This document shows positions 1-6,820 of a stretch of DNA of 19,227 nucleotides, piece by piece (positions within the stretch are counted from its first letter, which is position 1; every line of letters begins with the position of its first letter). This stretch comes from an uncultured Clostridia bacterium. Its GTDB lineage: Bacteria > Bacillota > Clostridia > Oscillospirales > Ruminococcaceae. The stretch is taken from the NCBI GenBank assembly GCA_947427325.1, contig CANEHP010000021.1:1-19227 (forward strand), read 5' to 3'. The notes below the pieces were generated by a model. That model saw nothing but the letters and a program-made list of their open reading frames with translations, was not told where the DNA came from and made no database searches. The translations under genes were made by a program, and so were the position numbers.

Positions 1-58
1 AAGATATTATTTTAATGTCTGAGAACATTTTATCTTTTTAAAGGTATCGAATTTTCCT

Positions 59-87
59 TTGCAAAATTCATTCCTACAAAATAATAA
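59..87 (+). promoter_or_regulatory. Candidate sigma-A promoter for the CotH lipoprotein gene
   Basis: TTGCAA (59-64), a 17-bp spacer and TAATAA (82-87) precede the CotH-domain gene by about 100 bp. The match is fair and the region is AT-rich, so chance matches are likely. An alternative -10 (TATTAT/TATAAA near 103-110) exists. Confidence 0.35.
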
Positions 88-184
88 AACACCATATTAT
101 AAATTGCCCAAAACAACAATTTACGCAAAATACGCAGGCAGCTTTGAAGCGTCACAAGGACTGTATTTGACAAGGATAGAAAAA

Positions 185-1948
185 ATGAGGAATAAAAATA
201 TATTTAAGCTTTTTGGAGTAACACTTATTTTCACAATACTGTTTACCTCCTGCTCCGATAATGCTCCGATTTCTCCCGTTGACACACAAAATCCGAATAC
301 AGAATACATTCAGACTGTTGCTTCCTCAACAAAGAAGCCGTCAGATATCACAATTCCCGAGATCACAAAGCCCGATGACAACGATGTGCGTAACATTTTG
401 AACAGTGTATCCGTTTCAAATAAAAACAGCTTTGTAAAATCTCCTGTGGAATTTTTCGTAAATAAAAGCAATGCCGTTTGTTCGCTGAATATCACATTTG
501 AAAATTATATCGATATATACACCCTTCAGCACTGTATAGTCGATGTTAATATATCGGAGGGAAGCTACCGCTTCAGCGATAACGGAGTAAACGCCGACGG
601 AACAATAAATTTGACGGCACAGCCCGACTTAATTATAACAGATGAAAGCGGCACATCGGAAAAGTATGCCATACAGCTTGAAAGAGAGGTTCTTGATTTG
701 CCTGTGGTAAATATTTTTCTCGATGGGGGTGCAAATCAAAGCAGCATTGACCGAAATGAATATTCAAAAATGACCTTTTATATGGACTGTTCGGGTACGG
801 CAGAATTTGAAAGCACACCGATAGTTACAGGCGGTATCAGAGGCAGGGGACACTCCACATGGAATTGGGAAAAAAAGCCCTACCGCATAAAGCTTGACCA
901 AAAGGCGTCCCTTTTGGGATTGGATAAAAACAAGGATTGGATTTTGCTTGCTAACTATGCGGACAAGTCGCTGATAAGAAACTGCGTTGCCTATGATATG
1001 GGCAGAGAGCTTGGCAGTTTTGTATGGGACCCATCGCAATACCCTGTGGATTTATTTGTAAACGGCGAATATCAAGGAGTGTACACTTTAGGTGAGCAAA
1101 GGGAAATTGCCAAAAGCAGAATAGATATTTACGAAAGCGATACGGAAGCGGACAGAGGTTATCTTTTGGAATTAGGCGGAGCGTCCGACGAGCAGCTGGA
1201 AAATAAATACGGCTATTTTCACACAAATTTGGGGCTGGCAAATTTTGTGGCATTTGCAGATCCAAAGCCCGAAAAAATAACGGCAGAGCAGCAGCAGTTT
1301 ATAATCGACTATGTGAACAAAGCGGAAAACGCCATTGTGTCAGGCGTGGGATATGAGGATTACATTGATGTAAAAAGCTTCTGCGATTGGATAATCATTC
1401 ACGAGCTAACCTGCAACCTTGACAGCTGCTTCAGAAGAAGCTGCTATATGACAAAGGATAAGGGCGGAAAGCTTGAAATGGGTCCTATTTGGGATTTTGA
1501 CCTTGCTTTTGGTAACTTTTTCGTGGATAATCCTTACTATAATACCTGGTTCACCATTGGCAGCGATCCTCCCAAAAAGGACGAAACCGAAAATACGGCT
1601 AAAACGGCTGATACAGTTGAAACGGCGGAAACGGCCGAGAAAGAACCCTATATAACAACTAATTGGTGCAATTATCTTATGTATAACGGCAGCTTTCGCA
1701 ATACGATAAGAGAGCGGTGGTTTGAGGTTAGGGACCGTTTGGTGCAGAGGGCTGTTAAAAGCATTGATTATTACAGCGGAAAGGTCAAAAAGTCTCAGGC
1801 TGAAAACTTTAGGGTCTGGAATATTCTGGGCATAAATGTAGGCTATGAATCCTACAGCACCGCAGGCATTGCCGATTATGACGGTCAGATACAGTATTTA
1901 AAGAATTTTATCTATAATAGGGCTAAATGGATTGACAATAATATTTAA
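185..1948 (+). CDS. CotH-kinase-domain lipoprotein
   Basis: A predicted surface lipoprotein of 587 residues with a CotH domain. CotH proteins of the Bacillus spore coat are atypical protein kinases; in gut Clostridia the same domain occurs in secreted and cellulosome-associated proteins, so the substrate here is unknown. I start at the ATG at 185 because AAGGAT lies just upstream and the first residues form a lipoprotein signal: basic MRNKNIFK, a hydrophobic stretch, then lipobox FTSC with Cys23. An upstream TTG at 59 would bury the signal peptide. A Ser/Thr/Pro-rich linker follows the Cys. CotH hallmarks are GRGHSTWNW and KKPYRIKL (about 218-235), LGEQREI (about 302) and the acidic GPIWDFDLAFGN (about 433-444), which probably binds metal. 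A Thr-Ala-x tripeptide run (about 464-486) is inserted in a loop after the core. The gene is monocistronic, with a terminator about 120 bp downstream. Kinase activity is inferred from the family. Confidence 0.85.
   Translation: MRNKNIFKLFGVTLIFTILFTSCSDNAPISPVDTQNPNTEYIQTVASSTKKPSDITIPEITKPDDNDVRNILNSVSVSNKNSFVKSPVEFFVNKSNAVCSLNITFENYIDIYTLQHCIVDVNISEGSYRFSDNGVNADGTINLTAQPDLIITDESGTSEKYAIQLEREVLDLPVVNIFLDGGANQSSIDRNEYSKMTFYMDCSGTAEFESTPIVTGGIRGRGHSTWNWEKKPYRIKLDQKASLLGLDKNKDWILLANYADKSLIRNCVAYDMGRELGSFVWDPSQYPVDLFVNGEYQGVYTLGEQREIAKSRIDIYESDTEADRGYLLELGGASDEQLENKYGYFHTNLGLANFVAFADPKPEKITAEQQQFIIDYVNKAENAIVSGVGYEDYIDVKSFCDWIIIHELTCNLDSCFRRSCYMTKDKGGKLEMGPIWDFDLAFGNFFVDNPYYNTWFTIGSDPPKKDETENTAKTADTVETAETAEKEPYITTNWCNYLMYNGSFRNTIRERWFEVRDRLVQRAVKSIDYYSGKVKKSQAENFRVWNILGINVGYESYSTAGIADYDGQIQYLKNFIYNRAKWIDNNI
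1576..1644 (+). repeat. Thr-Ala-x tripeptide repeat inside the CotH gene
   Basis: The codons here read T-A-K, T-A-D, T-V-E, T-A-E, T-A-E in series, an in-frame degenerate 9-bp repeat built on ACGGCx-type units. It is flanked by Lys/Glu-rich sequence and sits in a loop of the CotH domain between the acidic motif and the C-terminal helices. It looks like a slippage-expanded linker. Confidence 0.7.
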
Positions 1949-2068
1949 GAACTTGTTCTAAGGCAATATTTCGGCGCTGCTTTTAATAATCTGAACTTAT
2001 TAAAACGTTATGTAATATATTCATTGTTTATGTCAAATAGTATTTTTAGGCAAACCCGAAGATTTGAA

Positions 2069-2134
2069 GGGCTGAAAAAATTCTACCATGCGAGGGTAAC
2101 CTAGCACGGTAGAATTTTTTTCAGCCCCTTTAAT
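2069..2134. terminator. Bidirectional intrinsic terminator (CotH gene / DUF1540 gene)
   Basis: GGGCTGAAAAAATTCTACC (from 2069) pairs with GGTAGAATTTTTTTCAGCCC (ending 2127) in a nearly perfect ~20-bp stem over a short loop. A-rich and T-rich tracts in the stem, and its position between convergent genes, fit termination from both sides. Confidence 0.85.
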
Positions 2135-2166
2135 AATATCAACTAATGATATCAAAAGAAAAGCTT

Positions 2167-2349
2167 TTATCGACAGCAATCTCTTTTAAGCTCAAAAGAC
2201 TGGCAGTCGGTACAGGGGATAACGGTAGGATCATTTTCATGAGTTCCTACCTTTATGCGTTCAAGACTGCAATAGTTATCGCAGCAGCAGTGATGCTTGC
2301 AGTTATTTATGGTACATTCAATAGACTTGTTTGCAAATTCTGTTCCCAT
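2167..2349 (-). CDS. DUF1540 domain protein, small Cys-rich
   Basis: This 60-residue protein matches the DUF1540 pattern: CTINNCKHH near the N-terminus, CCCDNYCSLERIKVG in the middle and CTDCQSFELK near the end. The spaced Cys/His residues (ten cysteines in all) suggest a small metal-binding fold. DUF1540 proteins are common in spore-forming Firmicutes and have no assigned biochemical role. AAGGAG lies 8 nt before the ATG, so the start is well supported. The gene lies 131 bp downstream of the phosphate cotransporter gene on the same strand and ends against the bidirectional terminator at 2069-2134. It could be read through from the cotransporter gene or start from a weak promoter that overlaps that gene's stop codon. 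Confidence 0.85.
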   Translation of the reverse strand: MGTEFANKSIECTINNCKHHCCCDNYCSLERIKVGTHENDPTVIPCTDCQSFELKRDCCR

Positions 2350-2456
2350 TGTATTTTCTCCTTATTAAAAGCTTTGACGGCGGTTCCGTCACTGTTATGT
2401 TGTGCTTTTTTAATATTAGTATGAATGGGAAATGTTGCCTTAAAGCCATTTTATGT

Positions 2457-2484
2457 TTTATAGAGTGTAATCTGTTTTACTCAA
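2457..2484 (-). promoter_or_regulatory. Candidate promoter for the DUF1540 gene
   Basis: On the minus strand TTGAGT (2484-2479), a 16-bp spacer and TATAAA (2462-2457) lie about 108 bp upstream of the DUF1540 start. The -35 overlaps the stop codon of the cotransporter gene. The match is modest. Confidence 0.35.
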
Positions 2485-4250
2485 TCCTTGACCTTTTTGG
2501 GAAGCGCATACTTTTGTGTAAAAGCGGTAAATTTTTCCAAAAAGAAGGCATCTTCCGTTTTTTTCAGTTCGTTTATGTATTCATGAGCCTCAAAGCTTCC
2601 CTCTTGAATTTGGATAATACATACCGCTATATTGGAGCAATGGTCGGCTATTCTTTCAAAGTTGGTTAACAAATCTTGTAAAACAAAGCCCGTATCTATT
2701 GTGCACTTGCCCTTCCTGAGCCGCTTAATATGGTGCTTCTTAAGCTCGTTGCGAAGATTGTCTATAACCTCCTCCAACGGCTCTACGGTTTTTGCCCCGG
2801 TAATATCCCCTGTCTCAAAGGCGTTGAATGCCAAATCCACTATTTCGGTAATTGCGGCAATATAAATTCGCAGCTCCTCCCTTGCCTTGTCGGAAAAGAC
2901 GAGTTTTTTCGCATTGATTTCCTGAGCCGCCTCCAGCGTATTCACCGCATGGTCGGAAATACGTTCTATATCGCCGATACAGTGAAGCAAAAGGGATATT
3001 TCCTTGCTTTCCCTGTCGGTTATATCCTTGGAATTAAGCTTTACAAGGTATGAGCCTATCTTGTCCTCATACTCGTCAACACGGTTTTCGTTGAGGATAA
3101 TTTCCTCGCCCTCCTGCTCGTTGTATTCGTACAGCATTTTTATTGCGTCATTTAAGGTCGACTGTGTAAGAGCCGCCATTTTTACCGACAGGTTGCGGCA
3201 TTGGTCAATAGCAAAGGAAGGTGTGGAAAGAAAGCGCTCGTCCAAAACGGCATAGTCCTCGGTGTTGGTTTTTCCGTCACGAATCGTAAGCTTCGCCAGC
3301 TTCTCCAAAATCGAGGATATCGGCAGCAAAACAAGGCAGGTAGCCACATTAAACATTGTGTGAATTATTGCAATCCAAACGGGAGTTATGGCAACATCGG
3401 CAAAGGCAAAGTCAAAAATTGCGTCAAAGATATAGTAAAGCACTAAAAACAGCACTGTGCCTATTATATTAAAATAAAGGTGAATAAAAGCCGTTCTCTT
3501 TGCATTTTTGGTAGTTCCCGCACTTGAAATAAGCGCCGTTACGCAAGCTCCTATGTTTTGTCCCATAATAATCGGGATTGCGCTTCCGAAGGTGAGAGAG
3601 CCTGTGGAGGACAGCGCCTGCAAAATGCCCACAGAAGCCGACGAGCTTTGCATAACCGCTGTGACAAGAGCGCCGCAGATAATGCCCAATACAGGATTTG
3701 AGAACATGGTAAGAACCCTTGAAAAGTTGGGGTCGTCGGCTAAGGGAGCGATTGCGTCCTTCATAGTGCTCATACTCAGCATAAGCAAAGCAAAACCTAT
3801 TAAAATGGTAGCAATATCCTGTTTTCTTCCCTTTTTGCCAAAAGTAAGAATAAGAACGGCAAACATTGCCAGAATCGGCGCAAATACGGTAGGATTTAAA
3901 AGCTGTATAAAGCTGTTTCCGCCGTCAATTCCCGTAAGAGAAAGAATCCAGGCGGTGACAGTGGTGCCGATATTCGCACCCATAATAACTCCCGTGGCTT
4001 GAGTAAGCTGCATAATTCCCGAGTTAACAAAGCCCACCGCCATAACGGTTGTGGCAGAGGAACATTGCAGCATTGCCGTTACAATAAGCCCTAAAAGAAC
4101 GCCCTTGACCTTATTGCTGGTAAGCCGTTCCAAAATACCCTCTAATTTTCCTCCCGACATTCTTTCAAGACCTGTTCCCATTACCTTCATTCCGTAAAGG
4201 AACATAGCAAGTCCGCCAATAAAGGATATTATACTCAAAACAATTTCCAT
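2481..4250 (-). CDS. Na+/phosphate cotransporter (NptA-type) with PhoU-like C-terminal domain
   Basis: A 589-residue membrane protein of the Na/Pi cotransporter II family (COG1283). It should import inorganic phosphate with sodium at the cytoplasmic membrane. The two inverted half-domains each show the family's QSSS-type signature: QCSSATT (62-68) and QSSSAS (201-206), each followed by a GxNIG motif (GANIGTT 91-97; GQNIG near 230). About eight hydrophobic segments occupy residues 1-320. The C-terminal third (about 340-580) is hydrophilic and helical with repeated acidic pairs and segments like IGDIERISDHAVN and LTNFERIADHCSNIA. These are the two PhoU-like repeats, which probably bind metal and gate or sense. 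Length is normal for this two-part class. The RBS AAAGGAAAAG precedes the ATG. A strong sigma-A promoter (4331-4359) and a possible Pho box lie upstream, suggesting phosphate control. Phosphate as substrate is inferred from the family. Confidence 0.9.
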   Translation of the reverse strand: MEIVLSIISFIGGLAMFLYGMKVMGTGLERMSGGKLEGILERLTSNKVKGVLLGLIVTAMLQCSSATTVMAVGFVNSGIMQLTQATGVIMGANIGTTVTAWILSLTGIDGGNSFIQLLNPTVFAPILAMFAVLILTFGKKGRKQDIATILIGFALLMLSMSTMKDAIAPLADDPNFSRVLTMFSNPVLGIICGALVTAVMQSSSASVGILQALSSTGSLTFGSAIPIIMGQNIGACVTALISSAGTTKNAKRTAFIHLYFNIIGTVLFLVLYYIFDAIFDFAFADVAITPVWIAIIHTMFNVATCLVLLPISSILEKLAKLTIRDGKTNTEDYAVLDERFLSTPSFAIDQCRNLSVKMAALTQSTLNDAIKMLYEYNEQEGEEIILNENRVDEYEDKIGSYLVKLNSKDITDRESKEISLLLHCIGDIERISDHAVNTLEAAQEINAKKLVFSDKAREELRIYIAAITEIVDLAFNAFETGDITGAKTVEPLEEVIDNLRNELKKHHIKRLRKGKCTIDTGFVLQDLLTNFERIADHCSNIAVCIIQIQEGSFEAHEYINELKKTEDAFFLEKFTAFTQKYALPKKVKD

Positions 4251-4267
4251 AAAACTTTTCCTTTTCC

Positions 4268-4293
4268 ATAAAACAGTCTGTTCACTGTTTTAT
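4268..4293 (-). promoter_or_regulatory. Perfect 10-bp inverted repeat in the cotransporter 5' leader
   Basis: ATAAAACAGT and ACTGTTTTAT are perfect arms around a 6-bp loop, lying between the -10 element and the RBS of the Na/Pi cotransporter gene. It could be an operator or an RNA hairpin in the leader. Confidence 0.4.
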
Positions 4294-4330
4294 AAAGGCT
4301 AAAAACAAATTCCGTTGCTCATACAAAATC

Positions 4331-4359
4331 ATTATATCAAATTATTTTAATATTGACAA
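4331..4359 (-). promoter_or_regulatory. Strong sigma-A promoter of the Na/Pi cotransporter gene
   Basis: On the minus strand TTGTCA (4359-4354), exactly 17 bp, then consensus TATAAT (4336-4331). It lies about 80 bp upstream of the ATG. The 429-bp gap 4251-4679 otherwise holds the leader palindrome, a candidate Pho box, the exporter operon's terminator and a palindromic repeat. Confidence 0.75.
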
Positions 4360-4388
4360 TAGAATTTTATTGAACTTATATCAGTGCA

Positions 4389-4416
4389 GGTAAAATTAGT
4401 GTAAAATATTATTTAA
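4389..4416 (-). promoter_or_regulatory. Candidate Pho box (PhoP half-sites at 11-bp period)
   Basis: On the minus strand three TTTACA-like hexamers follow one another with 5-bp spacers: TTAAAT, TTTACA, TTTACC. PhoP of Firmicutes binds TTAACA/TTTACA-type direct repeats with about 5-bp spacing. The site is about 30 bp upstream of the -35 of the Na/Pi cotransporter gene. The AT-rich background makes chance matches possible. The same stretch also reads as an imperfect palindrome (4398-4420). Confidence 0.35.
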
Positions 4417-4525
4417 CACTTTTTATTGCTTAAAATCAAAAAAGGATATATAAGCTGTTTTTAAAAAACACCGCTGAAAGTATTGGATTAGTACAACGCC
4501 ACTCTGCCATAACCCTTTGAAATGC

Positions 4526-4574
4526 AAAAAAGCAGCGTTTTTTCACTTAAACCAATCAGTGAAAAAACGCTGCT
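4526..4574 (-). terminator. Intrinsic terminator of the ABC exporter operon
   Basis: AGCAGCGTTTTTTCACT (4531-4547) and AGTGAAAAAACGCTGCT (4558-4574) form a perfect 17-bp stem with a 10-nt loop. Read on the minus strand it is followed by TTTTTT. It lies about 105 nt after the stop codon of the second exporter gene. Confidence 0.88.
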
Positions 4575-4625
4575 GAACTTGAATGACTAAATTTGTGCCG
4601 TTAAAACAGCCCTATTGATTTCTCA

Positions 4626-4662
4626 TTTAAACTGACATAATACCCACAGTTTAAAAAGGGAT
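4626..4662. repeat. Palindromic repeat family 2, copy 1
   Basis: This 37-bp stretch contains TTTAAACTG, a loop with TAATACCCAC and CAGTTTAAAAAGGGAT. It matches the reverse complement of the palindrome at 10200-10247 with few differences, including in the loop. It lies in the 3' untranslated region of the exporter operon, between stop codon and terminator. Confidence 0.7.
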
Positions 4663-4679
4663 CAGTATCAATCATAGTA

Positions 4680-6452
4680 TCAGCCCACATCTCCGCTGTT
4701 AACCAAATCGTAATACCTGCCCTTTTTCTCCATAAGCTCCTTATGATTTCCGCATTCCGCAATTCCCTTGTCGCTTATGAACATTATCTTGTCGCAGTTT
4801 CTTATGGTGGAAAGTCGGTGCGCAATGATAAAGCTGGTTCTTCCCTTTAACAGATGATCTATTCCTCTTTGTAAATACCGCTCGGTCTTAGCGTCTATAG
4901 ACGAGGTTGCTTCGTCTAAAACAAGAATTTTCGGGTCAGCCAAAATAGTTCTTGCAAAGGAAATCAGCTGCTTTTGTCCCTGGGACAGCCCAGAACCTCT
5001 CTCGTTTACCTTTGTATAGTAGCCGTCGGGAAGTGCGCTTATAAACTCGTCCACTCCCACAATTTTTGCCGCTTCCTCCGCTTCCTTATCGGTAGCGTCA
5101 AGTCTGCCGTATTTTATGTTATCCATAATTGTGCCGCTGAAAATAAAGCTGTCCTGAAGCATTATACCCATCTGGCTTCTGAGAGAACGGAGAGTTACCC
5201 GGGAAATATCCACGCCGTCTATATCCACCTCGCCGCCGCTTAAATTATAAAAACGGCTGATAAGATTTACTATGGTGGTTTTTCCCGCTCCCGTAGGACC
5301 TACAAGGGCAATGCTTTCTCCTGCCTTTGCCTTAAAGCTTAAATTTTCAAGGACATTCGGTCCGGTTTCGTAAGCAAAGGTAACTTCCTTAAACTCCACA
5401 TTTCCCTTTATAACAGGCATTTCCACAGCATCGGGCATATCGTCTACCGCAACGGTCTCGTCCATCGTTTCAAAGATACGCTCTAAATAAGCGACAGCAT
5501 TTATAAAGGTATTCATAAGGTTGGAAAGGTTCAGCAAGGGCTGCCAGAATCTTGAAGCATAGCTGCACATTGCGACTATGTTACCGAGAGAAACCGCTCC
5601 CGTGCCGAACACAAGAAGCCCTGTTATATAAATCGCACCTCTCACCACAACTGCAATGGTATCTACCGTAGGCGCTACCAGGTTGCTGAATTTAACCGCT
5701 CTCATCCAGCTCTTGCGGTAATTATTCTGTAAACGGTCATATATTTCCGCATTCTCCCCTTCACGGGTAAAAAGCTGCGTTACCTTTGTTCCGACTATGC
5801 TTTCATGAGTGTAGGCGTTAAGGTTGCTACTTTTATTGCTGACCTGCTGCCAAGCTCTTCTCTGCTTATTTTTAATAATAAGCATTACAAGGGCAAAGAC
5901 AGGAAGTCCGCATAAAATAACCAAGGCCAGCCGCCATGAAACAAAGAACATAAAAACGGTAATGAAAATCAAATTGAATATTTCGAGCACAAAATTTATA
6001 AGACCGTTGGTCATAAGGTCGGAAACGCTGTTTATATAGTTTATGATTCGAACAAGGATCTTGCCGTGCGGACGGCTGTCGTAATATTCAAAGGAAAGCC
6101 TTTGAAGGTGCTCGTACAAGTCCTTTCTTATATCATAGACAATATCCTGACCCACCTTAGTCATTATTCTTGAACGCATAACGGAAAAGGAAACGCTGAC
6201 AACTATGGAAAGCAGCAGCAGTATTCCTAAGATCACCACTTCTTTTATGCTGCCCCCGGGAATTGACACATCAAGAGCATATTGTGTGATAAGAGGGGCA
6301 AAAAGACCGATAACCGCCGCCAATGCGCTTAAAAATAAAGCCAGAAAGATTTTTTTCTTATACCGTCCGCAATAAACCAGGGCTCTCTTTAAATGCCGTA
6401 TGTCAAAGGGAGATTCAAGGGTTTCGTCCACATCGAATTTATTTCTTGCCAT
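4680..6452 (-). CDS. ABC exporter half-transporter, catalytic (canonical) ATPase subunit
   Basis: A 590-residue fused permease-ATPase of the type IV (ABCB/MdlB-like) exporter fold. The transmembrane domain spans about 30-320 with six hydrophobic segments. The ATPase domain has Walker A GPTGAGKT (385-392), Q-loop LQD (432-434), signature LSQGQ (489-493), Walker B ILVLDE with the catalytic Glu514, D-loop SSID and switch His545. The signature departs from LSGGQ, as in the BmrD-like partner of heterodimeric multidrug exporters. The companion gene upstream (6821-8563) lacks the catalytic Glu and switch His, so the two probably form one heterodimer with one working and one degenerate ATP site. The substrate (drug, peptide or lipid) cannot be told. 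The ATG is preceded by GAGGAAAGGA at a rather long spacing. The gene is 368 bp from its partner, a gap created largely by two MITE-like insertions, and ends at the terminator 4526-4574. Confidence 0.9.
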   Translation of the reverse strand: MARNKFDVDETLESPFDIRHLKRALVYCGRYKKKIFLALFLSALAAVIGLFAPLITQYALDVSIPGGSIKEVVILGILLLLSIVVSVSFSVMRSRIMTKVGQDIVYDIRKDLYEHLQRLSFEYYDSRPHGKILVRIINYINSVSDLMTNGLINFVLEIFNLIFITVFMFFVSWRLALVILCGLPVFALVMLIIKNKQRRAWQQVSNKSSNLNAYTHESIVGTKVTQLFTREGENAEIYDRLQNNYRKSWMRAVKFSNLVAPTVDTIAVVVRGAIYITGLLVFGTGAVSLGNIVAMCSYASRFWQPLLNLSNLMNTFINAVAYLERIFETMDETVAVDDMPDAVEMPVIKGNVEFKEVTFAYETGPNVLENLSFKAKAGESIALVGPTGAGKTTIVNLISRFYNLSGGEVDIDGVDISRVTLRSLRSQMGIMLQDSFIFSGTIMDNIKYGRLDATDKEAEEAAKIVGVDEFISALPDGYYTKVNERGSGLSQGQKQLISFARTILADPKILVLDEATSSIDAKTERYLQRGIDHLLKGRTSFIIAHRLSTIRNCDKIMFISDKGIAECGNHKELMEKKGRYYDLVNSGDVG

Positions 6453-6502
6453 CTATAATCATTCCTTTCCTCTTGAGGAGCTTTTGTGTCGAGTTGTCTT
6501 TA

Positions 6503-6659
6503 TACTAAATCTTAATAAAAATCAGACAAATCCACCGACCGGGGCGTCCCTGCTCTGTGTCAGCCCGACTTGAAATATCCGCATATTCCTGCGTCGGGAC
6601 TTCCTTGATCAGGAACGCCCCACCCGCCGGCTTTGTCTTATTTTAATTAAGAATTAGTA
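6503..6659. mobile_element. MITE-like element A, 153 bp plus flanking TA
   Basis: Terminal inverted repeats of about 27 bp start CTAAATCTTAATAAAAATCA on the left and match the complement of the right end (CTAATTCTTAATTAAAATAA) with three mismatches. TA lies at both outer ends (6503-6504, 6658-6659), as after insertion by an IS630/Tc1-mariner-type transposase. The interior is a large imperfect hairpin (GGGGCGT near 6541 pairing with ACGCCCC near 6614; CCCGAC with GTCGGG). There is no coding capacity. Length is identical to the element at 15601-15753. Confidence 0.7.
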
Positions 6660-6663
6660 TTAA

Positions 6664-6755
6664 TACTATTTCTCGACTAAAAATAAACAATCTTTGCGGT
6701 CTGATTTTCGCAGATCTTTGTCTATTTTTTGTCTATTTTTAGACGGGAATTAGTA
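6664..6755. mobile_element. MITE-like element B, 88 bp plus flanking TA (internally deleted)
   Basis: Ends CTATTTCTCGACTAAAAATA and the complement of the right end (CTAATTCCCGTCTAAAAATA) match with few differences, again flanked by TA. 26 consecutive bases (6687-6712) are identical to 15622-15647 in element C, so it is the same family with most of the centre missing. It sits 4 bp from element A. Confidence 0.65.
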
Positions 6756-6774
6756 TGAGGCACAAAAGCAACGG

Positions 6775-6810
6775 GTTTGAAAGAACCCAATTTTTCAAGT
6801 TCTTTCAAAC
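6775..6810 (-). terminator. Perfect 12-bp hairpin after the first exporter gene
   Basis: GTTTGAAAGAAC (6775-6786) and GTTCTTTCAAAC (6799-6810) are perfect arms starting 10 nt after the stop codon of the 6821-8563 gene. No clear T-run follows on the minus strand, so it may be an mRNA-stabilising hairpin or a weak terminator between the exporter halves. Confidence 0.4.
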
Positions 6811-6820
6811 ATCCGCCTCC

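Noticed and set aside
59..184. Longer CotH protein from a TTG at 59
   Set aside because: The extra 42 residues would precede the lipoprotein signal peptide. The ATG at 185 has its own RBS, and the TTG is better explained as part of a -35 element.
2371..2395. Terminator of the Na/Pi cotransporter gene (TGACGG/CCGTCA hairpin at 2375-2391)
   Set aside because: The stem is only 6 bp, no T-run follows, and it is about 90 nt past the stop and close to the next RBS.
3508..4002. 164-residue plus-strand frame opposite the cotransporter gene
   Set aside because: It is the antisense of a conserved membrane protein, with no RBS or recognisable domain.
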